A stretch of 64,000 nt of DNA, from positions 1 to 64,000 of the forward strand of contig JABVXV010000010.1 of NCBI GenBank assembly GCA_013365325.1, read 5' to 3'. Positions 1 to 12,922 of the stretch are shown one piece after another. The translations under genes were made by a program, and so were the position numbers. The notes below the pieces were generated by a model. The model saw only the letters and a program-made list of their open reading frames with translations, was not told the DNA's origin and ran no database searches. This DNA is from Dipetalonema caudispina. Lineage: Eukaryota; Nematoda; Chromadorea; Rhabditida; Onchocercidae. Within the stretch, counting starts at the first letter, position 1; each line of letters begins with the position of its first letter.

Positions 1-123
<123 letters not shown>

Positions 124-1587
124 ACTGCTACTATGCATTGCTGCCTGTTGATGTGGCTGCTGCATTCAATCGTAATAACAAAGGCAATGCGCCCCATAAC
201 ACTCACTTTTGCAAATCGATGAACTTGGCGGTGCCGCTGTTGCGCTGCGCTGTTGCTTCTAGTGGATCGCTGGATAGGATCAGATAAGGAAGTACTGCAA
301 TTTACCCCTAATGGTACATATACATCAGTAATGGTGCCGTGGGTAAATAACGTGAAAATGGCCTTCTAGGCAACATGTTTCGAGAAATTTCCAAATCTTT
401 ACATCTTCCATTGCGTGTATCAATTGTCATTGTGAAACGTGTCTTATGAATTACCTATTCTGCAATATACTGGGTCAGGGAAACAGATGCATTGAGCATT
501 GATATATCTGAATCTGAAAAGGTCATGATGAAATATGATTTTAAAATGAATAATAAAAAAGCAGTCAAAATATCTCATATGTTACAATATAGATTATAAG
601 CATAAAATTTTGGAAATTTCAAGCATAATTTGAATGTATCAATTTCATAGAAATATTAAAATATTATTTATTCATTTAAATGAATTCACGACTATCATTA
701 ATTTTTCGTTTCCTTCACACACTTCGATATTTTTCAAGGAAGATTGAAAAGTTAAAATGGTTTCCAAGGTGACACGATGACGCTTCTACTTAATTCATAT
801 CATCACATCGCTAAATAAACTTCACATCTTCATCCTTCCATTCTGATTCATTTAGTTTACATATCAATATCCAAAATTTTACTAAACTTCTTGAATCCTG
901 TGCCTTAGTTGCTTACAAATCTCCGATGTCACACTACACGTTTTGCTTCTGGTACCAGTTGAAATCATTGAGCGCAACAATGATTGAATTGATCAATTCA
1001 CTTATTAACATTAGGGAAAAATATTTGAAAGGAGCATTCATCTAAGATATGTTTATATTTATGTGCAACTATTTTTTTAAGTTGGACAAAATTAATAAAC
1101 AACGTTTTATCAAATGAATACGGCAATTGGAATAAGAAGCAAAGTTTCAGCACTAAACCCGCAAGGAAACAATTCAGGCTTAAACACTTCCTACCTGATA
1201 TGATGATTATCAGATAGCAAAGTTGTATGATATTGCTTCCATTGTTATGGTTTGTTTATTTCAGCTACAAAAATTACTGATATATTAGCATGAATCACTA
1301 CTCTCTAATTTAAAGCGGTATAAAAAATTGCGAAAAAAAAAACTCAGTAGTCATAGTATAAATGGATCATATGAAATTTAAATCTTAAACTTTCTCCTCC
1401 ATTTCCGACGACTTCTGTTGATAATAGTTTCAAATCAGCAGCATATGTTCTGCAAAAAGTTTTGGAGATTCTTTTTTTGTTTTTTTTTTTTTTTTTTTTT
1501 TTTTTGCCACTCCAATTAGTTCCAAATAATTCTTTTGTCACAAAACTATGAATTTTTCAATTGAAGGTTATTCGTAATTGAATCAAA
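124..1587. other. Intergenic region upstream of the CNG channel
   Basis: AT-rich sequence with no convincing exon on either strand. It holds a run of 26 T at 1480-1505, which makes a false poly-lysine reading frame on the minus strand. An in-frame TGA at 1579-1581 lies just before the chosen channel start. The promoter is presumably here, but I see no defined element. Confidence 0.6.
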
Positions 1588-4500
1588 ATGTTAAATAAGA
1601 AAACGAAAGTAATACAAGCGAATGTGAAGAACATGGTGAAAACATTAGCAATAACATCTACTGTAACTGATGAAATGATATCCACAAAAGATGATCGTTT
1701 TATTGAAAGGCTTAAACGCACAGCAAAGTATCCATCTATCATTTTCTGCATGTTTTATTACATTTCCCAATTTTCATTTTGCCTGATTTTTAAAATCTTC
1801 AGAATGTTACACGATAGAAATTTTTGCATCTAAAAAAATTAAATATTTTGTGCTGTTGAGTGGTGTAGTATATCATATTTCCTGATGAAATGTTGGGGAC
1901 AATCATATCAAAGCCTTAAAAAAGAGTTTCGCAATGTCACACAAGTTAAGCATTGCTATTTAGTTGGTTTAATTTATCAATGTTGAATAAATGCATGGAT
2001 TTTTCAGAAATGATAACCCTATTAACTGTTAAAATAAATCATTTATATTAATACTTTGCATATTTAATGTATTTGATTATTTGAAATGTTTTTGCAGAGG
2101 AATGATATTCTTTGTGGTAAAGCCGACATCGTCTTTGCTGTACTATTGGACAGCGCTTGTTTGTATGGGCTGCTTTTACAATTTGCTTATGGTTGTGATA
2201 TTTGTTTACAGGGAAATTTACACCAATTATTTTTACTACTGGTTAACTTGCAATTTCATATCTGATGTCATATTTTTAATTGACATATTCATACAATCAC
2301 GAATCAGTAAGTTTTGATGAGGTTAAATGTGAAATTAGGACAAGCCTTTATGACAATCAATTTCGAACAATCAGAATTTCAACTTTCCGAATTATTTTAA
2401 TCGGAAATATTTCTTAACTTTATGATTCATCTATGAAATTACGATCTATCTCTACAGAACAAACATTTGTATTATCTGGAGAGAGAGGGAGAGAGAAAGA
2501 TAGAAAAAAAAGGAGAGAGACGGAGCTTATTACAGGTTATATGTATGATGGTGTAGCTGCTGAAAACCTAAAAGTTCAAGCCAAGCGATATTTTCATAGG
2601 TCAGTTTGCCTTTACTGTAAGTTGGGGAGAGTTTTCTTCTTGAAATGGAAATTTTTTTTTTCAAATATTTATGCAATGAATTATATAACAAAGGTACCAT
2701 GCGGTATGAGATATTAAAATGTTTATTTCGGTACTTCATGGAGCAGCACCGTCGAAGCGCTCTTTATCATTGACGCGATCGACGACATTTCGACATACTT
2801 AAGCATTCACTTACACTGTAACACCACATAAACATTTTAAAAAAGATCCTTCAATCTTATCTATATTACCTCAATAAAAAAAGAAACGAAAATAGTATTT
2901 AAAAATAGTTAGGTAAGCCAGAAAAGGACATTAATTAAAACCAAAGTAATATGAATAATAAAATTGAAAAACTAAAAATAAAAAAAAAAAAAATTGAAAA
3001 TGGGAAAAATGGTAAAAACAAAGAATTCATGAGAAATTTATGGAAATTTATTGCGTATGAGTCACCAACAGATAAAATTGCATAGTTTGATAGCTACATG
3101 ATAGCATCATTACTTCCCCTAATTAAACTGATACACGATATCCGATATGCAGACGTATTCCATCTGGAAATACATACTACAGTCGATGTTGGGAAAGTAC
3201 TGACAGTTGTAACAATATGATTGTGATTGGAAATCTGAAATGAAATTCTAATATTTCAGTTATAGTTTTTGGTTGGATGTTGGTAGCATATTTCCATCTG
3301 ATTTTTTGTTAATTTATCGCGGTGATATATCGTTGGTACGCCTTAATCGTTTGCTAAAATCGTATCGTTTCATTTATTTTATTGATCGTACTGAAATTCG
3401 TACAAATTGGCCAAATGCATTCAAAATATTCATCCTCATAATGACATGTGTTGTACTATTTCATTGGAACGCTGCTGTGTATTTCCTAATTAGTGTAACT
3501 AGCGGCATTTACAGTATGTTTCAATATTTGATTTAATTACAACTGATAATATTTGAGATATGGATTTTTTTTTTCTTGAAGAATTAAATCATGAACTCAT
3601 AGAATAATTGCTTGAATACTTGTTGATAGCCCAAATGTTCCGGCCACAAGAAATAACTGATTCAGGTGAAGATCCTGACGCGTGGCAGTTCACTTATACG
3701 AAAATCGCGGATCCAGTCATCCCGAAATGTAATACATTCCTACTAATAAGTGACTCAACAAGTTGCAGCTTTAATGAGACAGGTAGAAATGTAAACAATC
3801 GCCTTGAATATATTGACGAAATGATGCAGTATTGGAAAAACAGGTAGATAATATATTTCTTTTTATAGACTTTTCAGCTGTACTTTTTGTCGAGTGAAGT
3901 ATAAATGGTTTTTAACAATTATTCGGTTTACAGCAAATCCGAATTTGTGTGTTTTAGGTCAGAAATATTAACATTTCCAAACTTCATTAAAGAATATGCA
4001 TTGTCAATTTATTGGTCATCACTGACATTGACAACGAAAGGGCAACAGGTTTTAACCAGTTTTTGATTTTGCAGTTACTCCTTCCGTTCTGTTAGGCCTG
4101 AATACGACGTCTAGATAGATAATGCTGATGTACAGCAGATGATATCTATAAATATTTTATAGCAAAAGAGAAGTAGTATTGTATCTTGGATGATTAGGAT
4201 TAGATTTCTGATTAACAGCCTAACTAGCAATTAGTTTGAAACAATTGTTTGATGTTATGAATCTCTGTAGGAAGCCATTGTGCAGGCATTTTAGAATCAT
4301 CGCAGTTTTTTGTGACTTCTTAATTTTTTCTCTAAAAGTTTGAATTAAACACTTACTCAAAGGATAGATTTTACTCGGATTGAAAATGTGCTGTTCATTA
4401 GAAATCCATACGGATTGTGAGTTTGAGGATGACTTTCAGCCCTATCCAATGAGTTCACTCGAGGATGCACTTGAAGTTATCGATACGCTAATTGGTTTGT

Positions 4501-5725
4501 TAATTTTTGCCGTAATTGTTGGCTCGGTTGGAAGTATCATATCAACAGTGAACAAAGAAAAATCTGAATTTCAAGAGATTCTGGATGGCATTAAATTTTA
4601 CATGAATTATAGGTACTTTCTATGATATTAACATCTCTAAAGGTTTCTTGCCAAAAGATTCTAAAATTAGATGATTTTTGTGGTCAGAACTTGTATATGA
4701 ATGTATATTCGATTGTTTATATGTCAAATATTTAGAAAAGTGGACTCAGATATTCAAAAGCGGGTCCTGAATTGTTGCGACTATATCCATGACCAAGGGA
4801 TTTCCAAAGATGAAAGTGTAATCGTTTCTTCCGGTTCTTGCTTTTTGATATGATCTTTAAAACTCACATATCTTTACAAAGTGATTTCAGGAGCTTTTAG
4901 AAGGGTTACCTAGAAAGTTGCATGGTCAGTTGGCGATACATTTACATATGGTTACTTTGCAACAAGTCGAATTACTTCAGGTGACCAGTAGCTTGTTTAT
5001 ACCTTCAGGAAAAAAATAAAACTTTCGAAACTGATTTAAAAACAACAATTTTGAAAGTTATTGTGAGTTTCTCTCGGAAATTCCACTTCCATCACTAAGT
5101 AATCCGCCGGTGTTAATTATAATTTAGTAGCATCAAATTAAAATATTTCTATTTAGGACTGTGAACAAGGGTTACTCTTCGAGCTTATTCTCCGATTGAA
5201 ATTCCAGCTCTTCAGTCCAAATGACTATATTTGTCGTCGTGGCGAACTGGCGCGAGTATGATCATTATAGTAAAATCTGTCCACTCAGAACTAAAAATAA
5301 TTAAAGTGATTTTAGAGCATATCCATACATAAAAAGTTCTTTTCATGTATTAGCTATCTTAAATATCTAACTAATAGTATTTCTACAGGAAATGTATATT
5401 GTGAAACGTGGACAGCTTAACTGTGTTAGTGACGATGGTAATGTTGTCCTTGGAATCCTCAAGGAAGGTGCAGTTTTTGGTCAGCTGGCCATCCTCAATT
5501 TATCTGGAAAGGCCGGTGGTAATAAGCATACCATGGCTATTTGTTCGGTTGGATACACCGATGTTTATATTCTACGTCAGGAAGATGTAAACGATGTCTT
5601 GCAAGAATATCCCTTAGCTCGACGAAATTTAACACAGAAAGGTTGAAAAGCCTTTTTATAATAAAACAATCTTCCATAGTTTCCTTTTCTTGCAAAACAG
5701 CAAAAAAATCGCGTAATTTGCATAG

Positions 5726-5756
<31 letters not shown>

Positions 5757-6247
5757 AAATATTCAGCGATAAAGATGCTTCGAGATGATGGCTGTTGGAA
5801 TAACACAATAATTAATGAAGAGAGAATTTATGGTAGTACTTCAACATTGGAAGAACAACTTGACGGAATTGCGAAGACAATGAACACACTTAGTGAGGAA
5901 ATTAACCAACTGTATGAAATGTTTGATGTAAGCTTTATTAATATGTTATCCAGTTATTTTGATCAACTTTTAGGAAAACAAACAAAACTGTAAACATAAA
6001 TGACCAATATCCGCCTTTGCTTTCCGGATGAATGCATAACTTTCCTACCCTTTCTTTTTTTTTTTTTTTTTTCATAACAGCGACACTTTTATAAAATTTT
6101 TTGTTTTTGATAAATTTGTACTAAATCATTTTGCAGAATATGTCATCGGATTTCAAGCAACGACTCACCAAACTTGAAAGCGCATATAAAACAAGATGTG
6201 AAAGACAAAAAATAAGACGACAGTTTGTCATAAAGCATAAGCATTGA
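1588..6247 (+). CDS. Cyclic-nucleotide-gated cation channel subunit (13 exons)
   Basis: Model: join(1588..1727, 2098..2306, 2536..2599, 3260..3513, 3666..3843, 3958..4048, 4440..4612, 4736..4817, 4891..4980, 5157..5255, 5389..5641, 5767..5927, 6137..6247). All phases agree and give 634 residues. Seen: S1-S2 from about residue 50; the S4 segment VRLNRLLKSYRF followed by RTEIRTNWPN, a CNG hallmark; a pore helix with filter LTLTTKGQQ near residue 308; S6 GLLIFAVIVGSVGSII; a C-linker; a nucleotide-binding domain (about 427-540) with ICRRGE and FGQLAIL; and a C-terminal coiled coil. The family forms tetrameric cation channels in sensory cilia. Oddities: the filter has Lys and Gln where CNGA channels have TIGE, the binding-pocket Glu is Gln, and the usual RRTA is KHTM. 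This suggests a divergent or modulatory subunit related to the nematode cng genes. The exact orthologue is not assigned. The start is the first ATG after an in-frame stop. Confidence 0.9.
5726..5754 (+). repeat. Poly(A) tract of 29 in a channel intron
   Basis: An uninterrupted A run lies inside the intron at 5642-5766. It is open in one frame, giving a false poly-lysine ORF that joins the flanking exons. A similar A27 run lies at 31402-31428 and a T26 run at 1480-1505. Confidence 0.95.
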
Positions 6248-6685
6248 AAACTTTCATTAATTATTATGCCTATCAGTTTTTTGATAAGATCTCAGAAACG
6301 AGGATAATGGGAAATGTTCAATATCAAATTTGTATTTATGCAAATAACAAACAACCACAAAAAGATTAAGCTAGCTCGAGCTTTCAGGATGATCTCGACG
6401 CTACCGCATGTCAAATATAGCTAATTCCCTAGGCTAGAAAACTTGCTGATTAATCTTTTTCGATTACATGGATGAAAATTAAGCTGCAAAAAATGAAGAA
6501 AAATAAGAAACAAAATCAAATATTGCAATTGTTTTAATTAATTAATGTGCTGATCATTTCAATACGATTAACAGATAGATTGATAAGTCATCCTGAATTC
6601 GGGAAATCATTCATCCATAATGTACTGTTTTATACTGTATGCTTTATGTTTTGTAATGCTATAAACATTGTTACCGTAAATAGAA

Positions 6686-6691
6686 AATAAA
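6686..6691 (+). terminator. AATAAA polyadenylation signal of the channel gene
   Basis: A canonical AATAAA lies about 440 bases after the channel stop codon, in otherwise non-coding AT-rich sequence. It is the best candidate 3' end before the next gene. Confidence 0.5.
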
Positions 6692-7496
6692 GATTATGAA
6701 GAAATAATGTTTTTGTTATATTGTGTAGTTCCTATCTGACCTTTGATCAACTCTTGAATCATTCAAATGATGTCATGATAAGCAAACTTGCTGTTATTGT
6801 ATATGTAAAATCCATCGATAACAGTCCTTCCCAGATATCTCAGGAAATCCGGAATTTAAAACGAACAAGAACAATTCATAACCACCACTCATAACGAACC
6901 AACCTTCCAGTTTCTCCTTTTTTTTTTTTTCAGCCCGGCCACATTAATGTGTGGTATTTGATGACTGGCCCGATACCATTAAAGGACGGTGATCCGTGCG
7001 TTTGTTGGTGATTTATTTTATAACTATTCGTGATAAGGTGAGTGGATTTATCGATTCATGGAGAAGGGAATAATCATAAGCATGAAATATCTTTTCGGAG
7101 TTCCACTTTACTACAATATGTTTTCTTTAGATAAGGATTTCCTTTCATATTAAATACCTTACTTAGCATAACTTGTTTGCTTTAATTGTCTATCTCTTAG
7201 TGGTGAGTAAAGACAGCATGATGAGACGATTGCATGCTGGTCATCATCGGCGAGGATATAAATCATTTATCAATTCGGTGACCTCTTTCTAATCTGATTT
7301 GGAGAAAAAGAAAAGGAATGCCTACTCTGTGTAGAACTTTTGCTTTTCAGATTGCTTGTGTTAAATATTAAGAATTGAATTGCGGCAGATTGATTATTCG
7401 TTACCATCATTTACTTTTTGTTTTTCACTTGTTCAGAAAGACGTCTGGCAATTTTTGGTTGTCATAACTTTCAAATGAAGATGTTATTCTTTTCAG

Positions 7497-7627
7497 ATGT
7501 CGAAATTCCCAACTGATTGAAGGAACAGTCTGAAAAGAAGAATTGAAATTCCTTTACTTGCAAATTAAAACTTCTTTACTTGCAAATTAAGACTTCTGTA
7601 CTTGCTTGGTGGAATTTTCGGAAGAAC
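7497..7627 (+). promoter_or_regulatory. Candidate 5' leader of RBM17 with 3' splice site, 7-codon uORF and 22-base tandem repeat
   Basis: A strong acceptor (TTCTTTTCAG) ends at 7496. The next bases are ATG, opening a seven-codon reading frame that stops at 7520. A 22-base unit beginning TTTACTTGC is repeated about 2.4 times at 7553-7605. The main ATG follows at 7628. No donor is obvious upstream, so the acceptor may receive a spliced leader. Confidence 0.45.
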
Positions 7628-10251
7628 ATGTCACTTTATGATATATTCGGCGAAGATCCGGTCCATGAAAAGGGAGACGATGGTCGTTCATCTAAAAAAG
7701 GTTTTTCTTTAACGAAATTAGCCGAATGATTTATTCCCATGCTTTTCTTTACTTTGTTTTTCACAATGTTATTTTCTGATTGCATTTATCGGATATTAGC
7801 TTTTTTTGGTGGATGCTTTGTTTTGTTATGTAATGTAACGTTTTTCTTTTTTTTTTTCGTATTGTAATGTGTTTATGTCCATCGTTCGTTCATTCACAAA
7901 AAGCATTTCAGGTCTTCCATCTGCTTTGCGGCTCCTTCAGTCACAGATACATATTAAAAAAACACAGCTGGCCCAACAGGTTTTCGTCTTCCTTTATTTT
8001 GAAAAGATCGTCCTGTATAATTATGTGGATTGATAATCACTAAACACGTAATATCCTAGAAGTAATTACTGCATTTTTCCAGCGAAGTGTGGTTACACCT
8101 GTTGTTGATTTATCGGCAAAAAATCGCTCTTCGAAGACCACTTTCTTGCGGCCTCATAAAGCAATGCCTCTTGGCGATGGACCACCGCTTTCATTCATAC
8201 CCAAAGCATTGAAAGAGGACAAGGTATATTCCAGTAAGCATACGAAACTAAAAAAGATTAGACTGTTAATGTTAGCAATTTTATTGTGCAGCAAATTGTT
8301 ATTCAATATGTTTGTAGGTATTTCTTTTTGGTGAAATTTTGGTTGAAGATGAATACAACCCTACAGCTCCAACTGATTACGCCAAACATAAACAAAAAAT
8401 GGATGAAAGAAGAGCAAAAGAAAAAATTGCAAAAGAGATAGCTGAAAGATTAAACAGGTGTGCTTCATATTGTTGCTAATTAATGCTTTTCCTTTTTCCT
8501 TGCCTGTGGGGTAAGAATTATTTTTTGAAGGTTTCAGTTGATGTTTGAACTGTTTTTTAGAGAGCATCAGGAAGAAATTGCAAAACGTACGGCAGGAGCA
8601 GCAATTGCACCGCCAAAAATTCTCATGGAAGAAGATAGTAAAGTTGAACCACCAGCGGGTCCTGATGCTGGCAGTACGACTTCTGAAATGCCACCACCTT
8701 CATTTATTCCATCATTTGGTGCAGGAAAGGGGCTAGGAGTTGCTGCTAATATTATGTCCAAATTTGGTTACAAGGTATAAGGGAAATTTTGTCGTTAAAT
8801 TTTGTCTTGCAAATTCAGGATATTCATGAATGGTGTTCCAGTATTTTGAGCGGTAGTTAAAATGATCATTTAATTTAATAATTGATTTTAATGATACGGA
8901 ATTGAATGTTCATTCGTTTATTATGTATTTATCAGCCCCAAATTTGGGATAATTCTTGCTGTTATTTAATGAATGTGTACTGTTTGCATTTAAGAGCGGC
9001 AGTCTTAAACTTTGTTTGTTTTCAGGAAGGCGCAGGTCTGGGACGATCTGGTCAGGGGATGAGCACTGCTTTAAAGGTTGAGAGGCTAGGGAAGAATTCA
9101 GGGGTGATAGTGAATGAACACGAAATAAATGCTCGAGGTTTGTTTCAAATATCATATAAAATGTGATTTGAATTAGCCGACCTTTGTTTTCGTAAAATTT
9201 TCTATTTCTGGAATAGATATCTTGAGTGTATACTATTTTATTACAGCTGAAACATCCACTTCACCTCCTCCATTGTCAACCATAAATGCAACACCAGCAG
9301 TGAATATGACTGAAGCATTGAAGCAGTCGTCGCGTATACTGTTGTTGCGGGTATGTCATGTTGAAATTTTCTAAACGAACTAAAGAATATGATGAATAAT
9401 GTTGTACATTTCTCTAGCTGTTTTATTAGTTTGGATACTTTTAATGCACTCTTCAGGACGAATTGTTGACGGTTAAGGTAGAGAAAGAGTACAGTAAATA
9501 TGTGGACTTTACAGTCTCTTTATTCTCAAATGTTTTTTCGGTTTTTTGAAAATCTGCTGGCTGAACCGTTTGCTTAATATTGGATTGCCAATTCCAGTTT
9601 CATTACTAAAGCTTTCCAGAATATGGTCAGCCCAGAAGAAATTGATGATCAGTTGGAGCCAGAAGTGAAGGATGAGATGAAAAAATATGGGCAGGTCAAT
9701 AAAGTTGTCATTTTTAGGGTATGTTTTTGTTCTGAAAGAAAAGGCCTCCTCTAGCTGTCAAGGGGGGATAGTGGTAAATCTTACTTTTTAGCATGATAAA
9801 TAAATTCGTCTGGAATTCTCCAGAAGGGATGTTGGGATTTCTTTTTTGATTCTACTTATTAATTTGATGCATTCATCATTGTATATCATATAATGAGGGA
9901 TGATACAACGTGAATCAACCTCATTCTACATTTCAGTGCACTGTGATATAGGTTCCAGAGTAATATAAAGGATTTGAAGATCTGTATTCAAGAACAAATG
10001 CTGAAATATGTAGGATTTGTGTAAGGTTGTGATGATGTAACTTTATTATTCACGATGATTTCATACCTGTTTGTTTCCAGCTTCTTCAAGCCAGTGATGA
10101 TGAAGCAGTCCGCATATTTGTCGAATTTACGAATGTAGGTCAAGCCATAAAAGCATTCGTTGATTTGAACGGACGGTTTTTCGGTGGTCGTTCCATTAAG
10201 GCTTCATTCTATGATCTCGAGGCTTACAATGCTAATCAGTTTGATCGGTGA
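7628..10251 (+). CDS. RBM17: RBM17/SPF45 splicing factor (G-patch plus UHM)
   Basis: Model: join(7628..7700, 7912..7979, 8083..8223, 8318..8457, 8561..8774, 9026..9137, 9247..9350, 9620..9718, 10081..10251), 373 residues with consistent phases (human protein about 400). The N-terminus MSLYDIFGED matches the family opening MSLYDDLG. A charged helical stretch (DERRAKEKIAKEIAERLNR) follows. A G-patch with GYKEGAGLGRSGQGMSTAL spans about 202-235. A C-terminal U2AF-homology motif from about residue 270 has LLLRNMVSPEEID and DDEAVRIFVEF, and keeps the R-x-F pocket motif as RFF in NGRFFGGR. The family binds ULM peptides of SF3B1, U2AF65 and SF1 and acts in the spliceosome on 3' splice-site choice. 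The Met is fixed by the conserved N-terminus. Confidence 0.95.
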
Positions 10252-10642
10252 TATGTTTACATTACCACTTTACAAATTTATTATTGTAATTGTTGTATGG
10301 AAATCTTTTAAATCGCTCATAACAACAAAATTTCTGACTGATCAGAATTTCTTTTTCTTTTTGAGTTCACCTGTTATTTTTCCGACTAGCTCGTGCAAAT
10401 TTGATCAATGCAACATTTGGTCTTAGGTTGCTGTTTGTTTTATTTTGCTCAGAGTCAGCCAGTTTTTGCTTTGAGAATATCATCTTGTGGAGACATTTTT
10501 AGCAGATCACAAATGGAATTAGTTGTTCTTGGACAGAGGAATGTATGAAACTTAATGAACCAATTTGTGCTGGATAATGGTATCACTCTGACATTGTATG
10601 ATTTTTAAACTCACTCCACATGAAGTTCTTGTAACTACTATG

Positions 10643-10648
10643 AATAAA
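10643..10648 (+). terminator. AATAAA polyadenylation signal of RBM17
   Basis: AATAAA about 390 bases after the RBM17 stop codon and before PEX2, with no competing coding signal between. Confidence 0.45.
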
Positions 10649-11007
10649 AAGCTAGTATTTCTATAAATTTTGTTGCATCATTCATGATATTCCCATATAT
10701 CACTTGGAGGCCAGTTGGTTGGTTCTCGAATTCTGTACCTAATTTTAATTTCTGGGATTTCTAAATGGTCCAAGGCAGTTAGGGCAATTAATACAACAAT
10801 ACATTCTTCCGTAAATGTTCGCGTATGTCTTATTTTGTGTCATCGATAGGTCTTCGGTAGAGGTATTGGTCATTTCCGTGTTATCCATTGTTATCCACTG
10901 CTATTTATCATCAGATCGGTGTCGAATATTTCCTGAGTACTCCTAAATCCAGCAACATCCCGAAAAAAGTCCAGCAAAATTGAGAAAAGTTCGAAATTGA
11001 ACCAGCT

Positions 11008-12922
11008 ATGATGGGAGTTACTACAAGAGTTGCTAGTCTTGACCATCACAGGATGAATCAGGCTATACGTCAAGCTGCAGAAAACAGTTTCAAAGATTGG
11101 AAAAGTAAATTCCCTTTATCAGTTGTTGTCAAATTGGAAAGAATCCAGAATGAAATTCTCTTAGTTATCGATACCCTTGTATGGTTTAACGGGCTGAAGA
11201 GCGGTGAGTTCTCTTTTCTTTGCCGCTGCGTTTTTAACACTCATTTTTATTATTAGAACTCAAACTTTTGTCAGATGTGATTATCTTAACGCAGCTGGGT
11301 CTATGTTAGGCTTTACGAACCAATAATTCTTAAACAATTTTTTAAGTTCGTTAAATTTGTGGAATATGTCCAATTTTTTAAAATATTTGTTAATACTGAT
11401 CCAAAGCATTGTAATATTCACCAGGATGCAACTTGGACCAATTATCCAAATGGCAACGAGTTTTTCATTTTGTGCTTTCGATCCTGGCTCCTTACATTCA
11501 AAACCGTTTGCTTTCTTCGTCTGGCCACAATATCAGATGGATACATAAGGTGGCTGCCATTTGTCGCTTAGCAAATTTTCTACAGCTTCTGCATTTTTAT
11601 CAGAAGGGTGGTTATCGGAACATTACGGAAAGAATCACGCGCTTGAAAGTGGTACCGAGGGAGACACTGGGTACGATATTATCTGCCAATTTGTTGAAAT
11701 TTTTTGATAGGGGGAATAAAAGGATTTTAATCACTTATAACGGTCATAATAAATGTGTCAGCTGATGAAAGAAATTTATTTTATCAGTTTCATTAAATTT
11801 TTCATTGAAAAAGGAACGCACGTAAACGGCAGAATGATTATTGGACATTTTTTATATTATTCTGTTATATAAATTAGAACAGCTACAACGGGGAATTTCT
11901 GTGTAAAGTAATATGCATATGGAAAGTAGAAAACGTGTAAACCAGAAACGCATTTGAATTAATTTATAGCTTTGTTGAAAAATTCGTAGTGGTAAGAAAT
12001 TCCGAAGACAAATGAAGATTGTCTCAGGATACAAATTTGTTTATTGGATGCCTCGATAATATTTAGGAAACATAATAAATTCTACCTAGAAATGAAGAAA
12101 TATACAATTCCCGAAATTCAGCTTTCATGTTCTGAACATATTGTGCTGAACTTGCCCTTATAAAATGAAGTCCCTGGAAAGAACCGAGTGCTTTTTCTCT
12201 TTTTAGTAATTTCAATTACAAATACATCAGAAATATGAGGACATTCGTTTACAATTACTTATACATTGTCTCTTAAGTGAACAAATAAGAAAGAAGTGTG
12301 AGTGAGATTAAAGGACGGACAGAATTATAGTTTGAGATAAAAGGACGCTTCAAAGAAAAACTTTACGACACGAAGGAAATTATCAGTCCTAAATTTAGAT
12401 TAAAGAATTCCGAAAATATTAGTTTGAAAATTGGATGAAAAGGTCCAATAACTAATAAAAACACTGTATATTGAGAAAGAAAACACCAACAATGAAAAAA
12501 TGATTTTTATGTGTCGTATATCAGTAGTACGAAGTCCACAAATATCCACTATTATTTAAGTACGAAGTTTCGGAAAATTTTCCTTACCAAAATTTCAATT
12601 TATTTCAGGTTTGTTGAATTTTGAGACGCTCAATCGAAAGCTCATATGGTGTGTATTTCGAGATCTTATGGTTCTTTTAATTTCACTCAGGAATTGTTTT
12701 TGGGGGACGACAAGATATAAACGAGGTGAGGAACATGCAGATCTAATGACAACAATATGCACACAATGTCAACAGAGAGTTGTGATACCGGTGAAGAATG
12801 TTACCTGTGGACATATTTCCTGCTATACATGTTATCACACCGAACCGTTTTGTGCAGCATGTGGAAGTGTTACGAAATCAAATTGTTTCCGTTTTCTACA
12901 ACTGTCGAACCGAAATTTGTAA
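11008..12922 (+). CDS. prx-2: Peroxin 2, peroxisomal RING E3 ligase subunit
   Basis: Model: join(11008..11203, 11425..11670, 12609..12922), 251 residues, phases consistent. Seen: an N-terminal helical part (SLDHHRMNQAIRQ); a middle segment RLANFLQLLHFYQKGGYRNI followed by TERITRL, which matches the PEX2 sign [20 protein letters not shown]; then FETLNRKLIWCVFRDLM, matching FEYMNRELLWHGF; and a C-terminal RING with CTQC, CGH, SCYTC and CAAC. PEX2 forms a membrane ubiquitin-ligase channel with PEX10 and PEX12 that recycles the receptor PEX5. The protein is shorter than human PEX2 (305). All eight RING ligands appear present, but the usual C-P-x-C has Ala in place of Pro. The second intron is 938 bases. 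The start is the first Met of the exon; the N-terminus could be longer. Confidence 0.86.

Noticed and set aside
1344..1541. Minus-strand lysine-rich ORF
   Set aside because: Produced by the T26 homopolymer; no domain, no splice support.
5541..5993. 150-codon plus-strand ORF with ten or more lysines
   Set aside because: It reads through the channel intron at 5642-5766 (poly-A) in frame with the next exon and is out of frame with the preceding one. Splicing restores the normal CNG C-terminus.
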